From assembly GCF_006442795.2 (NCBI RefSeq), contig NZ_CP083956.1, positions 5,123,501-5,187,500 on the forward strand: 64,000 nucleotides of DNA, given 5' to 3'. The notes under the pieces are model-generated. The model searched no databases. It had not been told where the DNA came from and saw only the letters and a program-made list of their open reading frames with translations. The stretch is from Mesorhizobium sp. B1-1-8. Lineage in GTDB: Bacteria; Pseudomonadota; Alphaproteobacteria; Rhizobiales; Rhizobiaceae. Shown here in pieces: positions 57,469 to 64,000 of this stretch (positions are counted from its first letter, which is position 1; each line of letters starts with the position of its first letter). Position numbers and translations under genes: made by a program.

Positions 57469-58797
57469 ATGAGCCGGGATGATCCTTTCGGACTGTCGGA
57501 GGATCGTGAACGCACACGCATTCGACTGACGGGTGCCGCGCCGCGGCCGATGGCGCCGCTGGCGCCGGGCGCGCCGGTCAAGCGAGCGCGTGCGCATCCC
57601 AACCCGTTGATCAACGCCTTCGCGCCGTTGCTCGAATTCGCGCCCGAGCTCGAAAGCGCGCTGGCGCCGGAGAACCCGGAAGTGCTGCGCACGCGGCTGC
57701 TCGACGAGCTGGTACGGGCGCGCGATACGGCGATGGCGGCGGGCTCTTCGCTGGAGCGCGCCGACCAGGCTGCCTGGGCGGTGGCCGCACTGCTCGACGA
57801 CCTGGCGCTCAACACGCCGTGGGGCGGCGCCAGCGCGTGGCCGCGCCAGCCGCTTGTCGTCATGCTGCGCGGCGATGTCGATGCCGGCACCCAGTTCTTC
57901 ACGCGCCTCGACGAACTGGAGCGGCATCCCAACCGCGACCGCGAAATGCTGGAATTGCAATATTATTGCCTGGCGCTCGGCTTCCGCGGCAAATATCGCG
58001 TGCCCGGCCGCGCCGGCGACCGCTCGCTCAATGCGGTGCGCGTGGCGGCGGCGCGCTTCCTGCGCGATGCCGACGCTCAGGATGCACCGCTGTCGCCGAA
58101 CTGGAAAGGCGTGATCGCCTCCGACGAGCCGCAGCGCTTCATCGTTCCGATCTGGGTGATGGCGCTTGCCGCGGTGGTCATCGCCGCCGCCACCTATACC
58201 GGCCTTTCCATGGGGCTGAGCAGCCAGGCGGTCGAGCTTTCCGCGCTGGTCCGCGCCCTGCCGCCCGCCTCGCGCGGCGACATCACGCGCGCCGCGCCGG
58301 CGCCCGACGCACCGGAACCGCCGCCGCCGCAAGCGGTCGATTTCGCGCTGCTGCCGGAGTTCAAGGCCGGCGCGCCGGAAGACCTCAAGGGGGCGCTCAG
58401 CGGTACCGAGAGCGTGTCGCTGGCCAAGCTGGTCATCCAGTCTTCAAACCCCGAGCTGTTCCAGTCGTCGCGGCCGACGCTCACCCAAGGCTACGAGCCG
58501 CTGATCGATTCGATCGCCAAGGTGATCCTCGACAACAAGGAGCTGATCGGAAAAATCACCGTCGTCGGTCATACCGACAATGTCCGACTGCAAAGATCCA
58601 ACCCGCTTTCGACCAACCAGCGCCTGTCGGAAGCGCGCGCCGAAACCATAGCCAAGCTTCTGGTGCAGGCCGGCGTGCCGCAGGAGAGCATTTCTTCAGA
58701 GGGGCGCGCCGAAACCGATCCGGTCGCCGACAATTCGACACGCGAGGGCCGCGCGCTCAACAGGCGCGTCGAGGTGCTGGTCGAGAAGAGGCTGTGA
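57469..58797 (+). CDS. tssL: T6SS inner-membrane protein TssL with OmpA-like peptidoglycan-binding tail
   Basis: A 442-residue protein. The DotU domain covers about 45-220 (NPLINAFAPLLEF, YYCLALGFRGKYR). One membrane span lies at about 223-248. A periplasmic linker is followed by an OmpA_C domain (about 330-442) with VVGHTDNVRLQRSNPLSTNQRLSEARA and NRRVEV, a peptidoglycan-binding motif with the conserved Asp and Arg. The tail anchors the membrane complex to the cell wall, replacing a separate TagL. Confidence 0.95.
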   Translation: MSRDDPFGLSEDRERTRIRLTGAAPRPMAPLAPGAPVKRARAHPNPLINAFAPLLEFAPELESALAPENPEVLRTRLLDELVRARDTAMAAGSSLERADQAAWAVAALLDDLALNTPWGGASAWPRQPLVVMLRGDVDAGTQFFTRLDELERHPNRDREMLELQYYCLALGFRGKYRVPGRAGDRSLNAVRVAAARFLRDADAQDAPLSPNWKGVIASDEPQRFIVPIWVMALAAVVIAAATYTGLSMGLSSQAVELSALVRALPPASRGDITRAAPAPDAPEPPPPQAVDFALLPEFKAGAPEDLKGALSGTESVSLAKLVIQSSNPELFQSSRPTLTQGYEPLIDSIAKVILDNKELIGKITVVGHTDNVRLQRSNPLSTNQRLSEARAETIAKLLVQAGVPQESISSEGRAETDPVADNSTREGRALNRRVEVLVEKRL

Positions 58798-58798
58798 T

Positions 58799-61700
58799 AT
58801 GATCATCCTGCGCTTCCTCTGGGCTGTCCTGACCTCTCGCTTCCTGTGGACGCTGATCGGCATCGCGCTGCTTTCGCTGGTCATCTGGGTGTTCGGCCCG
58901 ATCGTCCAGGTCGGCCCCTATTCACCGTTCGATTCCGACAATGTGCGCATCGCCATCATCGCCGGGCTGATCATCCTGTGGCTGATCTGGCTGATTATCG
59001 CCCAGCGCCGCGCGATCCGCGCCAACCGCATGTTCGTTGCCGAGATCGCGGCACCCACAGTGGAAAAGCAGCTTACACCAGGCGAGGAAAGCGTCGCCGC
59101 GGTCGGCGCCAAATTCTCAGATGTGATGGCGGAACTGAAACGGCGCAAGCTCGGCGGCCGCAAGTTTCTGCGCGAGATGCCCTGGTATGTGATCGTCGGG
59201 CCGCCGGCCACCGGCAAGACCACGGCGCTGCGCCAGTCCGGCCTGAATTTTCCGATCGACCTCACCGACGATTTGCAGGGCGTCGGCGGCACGCGCAATT
59301 GCGACTGGTTCTTTTCGGAGAACGCGGTGCTGATCGACACCGCGGGCCGTTATGTCCAGCAGGAGAGCCAGCCGGATGTCGATGCGGCGGAGTGGCTGGG
59401 CTTCCTCGATTTGCTCAAGAAGCACCGGGGCCGCCGGGCGCTCAACGGCGTCATCGTGGCGCTGTCGATCGACGCGCTGTCGGAAGGCGACGAAGCCATC
59501 AAGGCGCATGGCCGCAAGATCCGCCGCCGGCTGGCGGAACTCAACGACCGTCTCGAGATCCGCCTTCCCGTCTATCTGATGCTGACCAAGGTCGACCTGA
59601 TCAAGGGCTTCGAGGCCTTCTTCGGCGGCCTGTCGACGGCGGCGCGCGAGCAGGTGTGGGGGACGACCTTCGCGCTCGATGCCCGCGTCGACGCCAAGAT
59701 GATCGAAAAGGAAATCGCCACGCTTGCCGCGGAGCTGGAGCGACGGCTGGTGCCACGGCTGGAGGACGAGGACAAGCTCGCCTCGCGCGCCGAGATCTTC
59801 CGCTTTCCGGCCCAGCTCACCAGCCTCTCAGAACCGATCCAGGTGCTGATCGAGGCGATGTTCGGCGAAAGCCGCTACGAGGAGGCCGCCTGGCTGCGCG
59901 GCCTCTATCTGACCTCGGCGACCCAGGAAGGCGCGCCCATCGACCGGCTGACCGCCGCACTTTCCTCCTCCTTCGGGCTGCCGCCGCGTCGCGCCATGCC
60001 GGCGCCGCGCGTCGAAAAGCGCAGCTTCTTTCTGCGGAACCTGTTGACCGAAGTCATCTTCAAGGAAGCCGGTCTCGGCACATTCGACCCGCTGGCGCAG
60101 CGCCGCCGCGCCTGGATCTGGCGCGGTGCGGCTGCCGCGTGCTTGGCTGCCGCAATGCTCGCCGGCGGGCTGTTCGGCTGGTCCTATTACGACAACCGCA
60201 ATGCGATCACCGCGCAGGAAGGCCAGTTCGAGGCGCTGCAGGCGCCGCTGACTGAAGTCGCCGCCGCCCCGGCATCGGTCGAGCAGCCGGCGCTCGACAC
60301 CGCGCTTGCCGCGATAGATGCGGTGGCGGCGGCACGGACCACGCCGCCGGACGCGCCCCACGACCTGCTCGGGCCGACGGCCTCGGCAGAACTCGTGCGT
60401 GCCCAGACCGACACTTACGACCACGGGCTGCGCAACATTCTCGAACCGCATATGGTCGCCCTGCTCGAAGCCACGATGTGGCGGCAGATCCGCGATCCGG
60501 ATTTCATACTCGGCGCGCTGAAGACCTATCGCATGATGACCGGTCTGTCGCAGATGGACCCCGACTTCGTCCAGAACTGGTGGGTAAACAATCTGCCTGA
60601 ATTTGCGCCCGCTCCACCCTTCCCGACCCCGGACGCCGAAGAGCACCAGCTGGCCGCGATCCGCCGCATGACGGTCGACGACAGCTACATCGCCCCGGAC
60701 AAGGAGCTGGTCGCCGAGGCGCTGAAGACGGTGTGCACGATTTCGTTGCCTGAGCGGGCCTACAAGCAGTTGATGGCCGACCCGGAAGTATCGGCCGTCA
60801 AGGAATGGATCCCGGCCAATTTCGCCGGCCCCAACGGCGCCAAGGTGTTCGCACGGCGCTCCGACAAGACGCTGCGCGTCGGCGTTCCCGGCGCCTTCAC
60901 CTATGCCGGCTTCCACGATGCCGTTCTCGACCGGGTCGAGGATGTCGCGGCCCAGGCAGCGCTCGACCGCGCGGTGTTCGCCGGCGGCTGCTCGGAGAAT
61001 TCCGAGACCTCGGTGTCGGCGCTGTCGGCGGACATTCTGAAGCTCTATTACGACGACTATATCGCGCAATGGGACTCTTTCCTGCGCGACATGCGGCTGG
61101 CGCCGCTGACCGATCTCAATGTCGCCAGCGAAAACCTCAAGGACCTGTCGAGCGCCGATTCGGCGCTGAAGCGGCTTTTGACCGCCGTTGTCCAGGAGAC
61201 CGACCTCACCCGCTCCGACGAGGCGCCGGCGGATGGCAAGGGCGGCGCTGCGAAGACCGGCTCGACCCTGCTCTCCAAGCTCGGCAAGCTGGGCAAGGTG
61301 GTGAAGACAGGCGCAAAGCTTCTGCCCAAGGCCGGCTCCGCGACCCAGGTCGATATGACCGGCAGCCTGGTGGCCGAACACTTCAAGCCGCTCAAGGGCG
61401 CGATCGCCGAGGTCGACGGCCAACCGCCGGCGCTCGATGCCGCCGTGGTGGCGCTGACGGCGCTGTCCAACGTTTTGCAGACGGTCACCGCCAATCCCGA
61501 TCCGCAGGAAGCCATCAAGAAGCAGGGCGGCCTCGCCGAACTGACGGGCGCGGTTGCCAGGCAGGCGCAGATCCTGCCCTCGCCGATCAACGATTGGCTT
61601 GGCGGCATAGCCGGCGATACCAGCGGGCTGTCGCAGAAGGCCGTCACCAACGAGCTCAACGCCATCTGGCGCGCCGACATCCTGCCCTTCTGCCAGGCCG

Positions 61701-62338
61701 CGCTCAACAACCGCTATCCGTTCAGCCCGGACAGCGCTGTGGACGTCAATGTGCGCGATTTCCAGCGCCTGTTCGGTCCGGCCGGCCTGATCGACGCCTT
61801 CACCAACGACCATCTGATCAATTATGTCGACATGGCCAGCGAACCGTGGAAATGGCGGGCCGATTTCGGCCTCGACCCGTCGGCGCTGGCGGCATTCGAA
61901 CAGGCGAGGCACATCCGCGACGATCTGTTCCCCGGCGGCACCGGCCCGGTGATGAATTTCACGCTGGAGCCGAAGGATCTGTCGCCGAACGTGACGCGCG
62001 TGACGCTCAATCTCGATGGCCAGAACCTGGTCTACTACAACAACGCGATCAGGCCGCAGCCGATGACATGGCCCGGCAAGGACGGCACCGGTGTCATCTC
62101 GCTCGCCTTCCAGCCGGTCGACGGCTCGCCCGAGGTGATGCTCAACGAGACCGGCAGCTGGGCGTGGCTCAGGATGCTGCGCGGCGGCAAATTCGCCGGG
62201 ACCAAGCTCACCGACGTCTACAGCCTGCGGCTCGGCACGAAAGGCATGTATGCCGATTTCGAGCTCAAGGCATCCAGCGTCGAAAATCCTTACACGCTCG
62301 AAATGTTCAAGAAGTTCACATGCCCGCCGCAGATATGA
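58799..62338 (+). CDS. tssM: T6SS inner-membrane protein TssM (IcmF)
   Basis: A 1179-residue protein. Two N-terminal spans (about 5-28 and 50-66), a cytoplasmic NTPase-like domain with intact Walker A GPPATGKTTALRQSG near residue 134 and VLIDTAGRYV, a third span at about 440-462, and a large periplasmic IcmF-related/DUF1215 region ending in a beta-rich domain. TssM spans the periplasm to reach TssJ. A Lys/Gly-rich stretch near 810-860 is low complexity. It overlaps tagF by 4 nt. Confidence 0.95.
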   Translation: MIILRFLWAVLTSRFLWTLIGIALLSLVIWVFGPIVQVGPYSPFDSDNVRIAIIAGLIILWLIWLIIAQRRAIRANRMFVAEIAAPTVEKQLTPGEESVAAVGAKFSDVMAELKRRKLGGRKFLREMPWYVIVGPPATGKTTALRQSGLNFPIDLTDDLQGVGGTRNCDWFFSENAVLIDTAGRYVQQESQPDVDAAEWLGFLDLLKKHRGRRALNGVIVALSIDALSEGDEAIKAHGRKIRRRLAELNDRLEIRLPVYLMLTKVDLIKGFEAFFGGLSTAAREQVWGTTFALDARVDAKMIEKEIATLAAELERRLVPRLEDEDKLASRAEIFRFPAQLTSLSEPIQVLIEAMFGESRYEEAAWLRGLYLTSATQEGAPIDRLTAALSSSFGLPPRRAMPAPRVEKRSFFLRNLLTEVIFKEAGLGTFDPLAQRRRAWIWRGAAAACLAAAMLAGGLFGWSYYDNRNAITAQEGQFEALQAPLTEVAAAPASVEQPALDTALAAIDAVAAARTTPPDAPHDLLGPTASAELVRAQTDTYDHGLRNILEPHMVALLEATMWRQIRDPDFILGALKTYRMMTGLSQMDPDFVQNWWVNNLPEFAPAPPFPTPDAEEHQLAAIRRMTVDDSYIAPDKELVAEALKTVCTISLPERAYKQLMADPEVSAVKEWIPANFAGPNGAKVFARRSDKTLRVGVPGAFTYAGFHDAVLDRVEDVAAQAALDRAVFAGGCSENSETSVSALSADILKLYYDDYIAQWDSFLRDMRLAPLTDLNVASENLKDLSSADSALKRLLTAVVQETDLTRSDEAPADGKGGAAKTGSTLLSKLGKLGKVVKTGAKLLPKAGSATQVDMTGSLVAEHFKPLKGAIAEVDGQPPALDAAVVALTALSNVLQTVTANPDPQEAIKKQGGLAELTGAVARQAQILPSPINDWLGGIAGDTSGLSQKAVTNELNAIWRADILPFCQAALNNRYPFSPDSAVDVNVRDFQRLFGPAGLIDAFTNDHLINYVDMASEPWKWRADFGLDPSALAAFEQARHIRDDLFPGGTGPVMNFTLEPKDLSPNVTRVTLNLDGQNLVYYNNAIRPQPMTWPGKDGTGVISLAFQPVDGSPEVMLNETGSWAWLRMLRGGKFAGTKLTDVYSLRLGTKGMYADFELKASSVENPYTLEMFKKFTCPPQI

Positions 62339-62859
62339 ACATAGGCTTCTTCGGCAAGATTCCGGCGACCGGAGATTTCGTCGTGTGGAATTTGCCGCGG
62401 ACCTTCATCGACCGCTGGGACCGGTGGATGTCGATGGAATTGCGCGCACGGCCGGATGAGGGGGTACTCGATCCGCGCGTCTGGTGCTTCACGGTGCCGG
62501 CTGGTATCTTCTGCGATCAGCCCTGTGCCGGCGCGTGGCGGATGAGTGAGGATCGCGTCGGGCGCAGATATCCGTTCGTGGTCGCCGCCATTGGATGCCA
62601 ACCCCGCATGGATGACGAATGGTTCGATGCGGTGTCCGGGATCGCGGGCGAGGCGGTGTCGCATTACTGGACGAGCGCCGAGATCGCCGAACGGCTCACG
62701 GCACTACGGCCGCCGCCAGCAAACGGCGCCGAGCCCGGAATCGTGTTCTGGTGCGACGGCTGGCACGTCCACGAATGCCATTTCAAGGACATCCATGATC
62801 TGGCCGACAATGGCCTGCCTACCATGCGCACGGTGCCTCTGCCGGCGGAGGAAAGCTGA
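62335..62859 (+). CDS. tagF: T6SS-associated protein TagF
   Basis: A 174-residue TagF (DUF2094): GFFGKIPATGDFVVWNLPRTFIDRWDRWM at the N-terminus, AWRMSEDRVGRRYPFVVAA, and FWCDGWHV. TagF is a post-translational repressor of T6SS assembly in systems that also use threonine phosphorylation and an FHA protein. The start at 62335 forms ATGA with the tssM stop; an ATG at 62320 is possible. Confidence 0.9.
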   Translation: MNIGFFGKIPATGDFVVWNLPRTFIDRWDRWMSMELRARPDEGVLDPRVWCFTVPAGIFCDQPCAGAWRMSEDRVGRRYPFVVAAIGCQPRMDDEWFDAVSGIAGEAVSHYWTSAEIAERLTALRPPPANGAEPGIVFWCDGWHVHECHFKDIHDLADNGLPTMRTVPLPAEES

Positions 62860-62861
62860 TC

Positions 62862-63725
62862 ATGGCGATTACCGTCTTTGCCGAGAACATGGGCTTCTTC
62901 CACAAGGGCAGCAATGGCAAGGGCATCGCCCCTGGCGATGTCTGTCTGTCGCCGCCGTCGCCGCCCGCTGGCCCCGTTCCGGTGCCCTATGTCAACATGC
63001 TGTCTTCCTCCGACCTGTCGAACGGTACCAAAAGCGTCAAGATCGATGGCGAGCCGACGGCCATTGAGAATTCGTCGGAAATATCGACCAGCACCGGCAA
63101 CGAGCCGGCTACACAAGGCCTCGGTGCAGGTGTCATTACCCACAAAATCAAGGGCAAGGGCGTCTTCAAACTATGGTCGTTCACCGTTAAGGCGGAGGGC
63201 AAGGGGGTCGACCGCCACGGCGACATGATGGCTCAGAACACGGCCAGCGATCTGCCCAACTGCATCGATCAGACCGCCATCAATACCTTCAAGGCGCTGC
63301 TGAGACGTAAAGGTATCAAACCCGGCCCCTGCCCGAGCAAGCCTTATGACGCGGACGTCCATAGGCCGGACAAGGATCCTTCTCCGGAGCAGAAGAAGGC
63401 GGTCCGCAACAAGCCATGCTGGGAATGCGCGCGCGACGACAAACGGGTGACGCGCGCTCACTGGCGCACTGAGCGATTGACCAAGGGCGGACCGATCAAA
63501 CGATACGAGGATCCTGTCCATGGAAAGGATATGGCGCGCGGCGAAGGCCATATGACCCATGACCATCAGCCGCCGCTGTGCGTGGCATGGGCGCTTGGCG
63601 GATGCAATATGAAGCTTGAAGATTTCAAGAAATACTTCGAGCGGGCAAGCCGGGTCAAACCTCACTGTGAAGCGCATTATCGCAGTCAGGGAAGTCAGGC
63701 GGAAGCCTATGCGGCTAAACTGTGA
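62862..63725 (+). CDS. PAAR-like (DUF4150) protein with Cys/His-rich nuclease-like C-terminus (candidate T6SS effector)
   Basis: A 287-residue protein. Residues 1-130 are a DUF4150 PAAR-like tip domain: DVCLSPPSPPAGPVPVPYVN, ending about GDMMAQNTAS. The C-terminal about 110 residues are a separate domain: PCWECARDD near 185, GHMTHDHQPPL near 230, GGCN, and KPHCEAHYRSQGS near 265. A CxxC plus a DHxPP motif and a second CxxH is an HNH/beta-beta-alpha-metal type pattern of secreted toxins, a likely nuclease. A PAAR tip carries the toxin on the VgrG spike. No vgrG is seen in the window. GGAGGAAAG precedes the ATG. Confidence 0.75.
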   Translation: MAITVFAENMGFFHKGSNGKGIAPGDVCLSPPSPPAGPVPVPYVNMLSSSDLSNGTKSVKIDGEPTAIENSSEISTSTGNEPATQGLGAGVITHKIKGKGVFKLWSFTVKAEGKGVDRHGDMMAQNTASDLPNCIDQTAINTFKALLRRKGIKPGPCPSKPYDADVHRPDKDPSPEQKKAVRNKPCWECARDDKRVTRAHWRTERLTKGGPIKRYEDPVHGKDMARGEGHMTHDHQPPLCVAWALGGCNMKLEDFKKYFERASRVKPHCEAHYRSQGSQAEAYAAKL

Positions 63726-63737
63726 GACAAATCGAGC

Positions 63738-64000
63738 ATGGTCGAGATCGCCAAGAGCTACCAGGACATTCAGGAGCGCTACATCGCGGCACTGCGCGCG
63801 CTGCTGCCTCAAATCAAAACCTGGTGGAGCGACCTCGTCGCAACCGAAACCTTCGATACGATCTCACTGATATGGCCGACTGGAATTTCAGGGCATCCGC
63901 GCTTCCTGAATGTCTTTCGGCGGTTCTATGTCGAGATTGAAAATCTGAATCGAAAGAACGAGCACGAGTTTGTCGAGCAACCCGAAAAATCGCCCGAGGA
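63738..64000 (+). CDS. Hypothetical protein, 5' part (candidate immunity protein)
   Basis: The frame opens 12 nt after the PAAR-toxin stop and remains open to the window edge, about 87 residues. It is acidic and aromatic, with TWWSDLVATETFDTISLIWPTG and FRRFYVEIENLNRKNEHEF. No family was recognised. T6SS toxins are normally followed by a cognate immunity gene, which is the only reason for the call. The gene is truncated by the end of the window. The ribosome site is weak. Confidence 0.5.
   Translation, partial: MVEIAKSYQDIQERYIAALRALLPQIKTWWSDLVATETFDTISLIWPTGISGHPRFLNVFRRFYVEIENLNRKNEHEFVEQPEKSPE

Overview
The window is GC-rich, densely coded DNA from an alphaproteobacterium. It is most likely a Mesorhizobium-like member of the Rhizobiales. 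The reasons are the codon usage, sugar ABC importers of rhizobial type, a fused class II aldolase/SDR of the kind known from rhizobial RhaD, a relic of a type II lumazine synthase, palindromic intergenic repeats of rhizobial style, and a type VI secretion (T6SS) cluster with an OmpA-tailed TssL. The genus is inferred; no rRNA or tRNA gene was seen in the window.

Region 1 (1-9079) is a carbon-salvage locus. It holds the end of a SorC-type regulator, a class II aldolase fused to a short-chain dehydrogenase, a three-gene sugar ABC importer, and, divergent from the importer, methylthioribose kinase (mtnK) and methylthioribose-1-phosphate isomerase (mtnA). Together these can import methylthioribose (or 5-deoxyribose), phosphorylate it, isomerise it, and cleave it to DHAP plus a small aldehyde that the SDR half could process. 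This matches the 'DHAP shunt'. A perfect 12-bp-arm palindrome carrying back-to-back -35 boxes sits between the divergent units.

Region 2 (9204-19239) is mixed metabolism: an oxidoreductase/LysR pair, a lumazine synthase remnant, an autotransporter, a GntR regulator, class II fructose-bisphosphate aldolase, an MgtC-like membrane protein, and a protein-isoaspartate methyltransferase fused to an erythromycin-esterase domain.

Region 3 (19263-26676) is one minus-strand operon: SWIM protein, DUF5691, MoxR AAA+ ATPase, DUF5682, VWA protein. It resembles the uncharacterised yehLMPQ-type cluster of E. coli.

Region 4 (26791-43540) is accessory material. It includes a frameshifted LysR gene beside a VOC gene with a nonsense codon, SDRs, a 2-oxoglutarate oxygenase, anmK, transporters and regulators, three palindromic repeat elements, a lower-GC transporter patch, and an ECF41 sigma factor with its AhpD-like partner and a matching promoter.

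Region 5 (43589-64000) is a T6SS. clpV is divergent from tssA-tssB-tssC-hcp-tssE-tssF-tssG-tagH-tssJ-tssK-tssL-tssM-tagF. These are followed by a PAAR-like protein with a Cys/His-rich, nuclease-like C-terminus and the start of a small gene that may be its immunity partner. No vgrG and no ppkA/pppA lie in the window.
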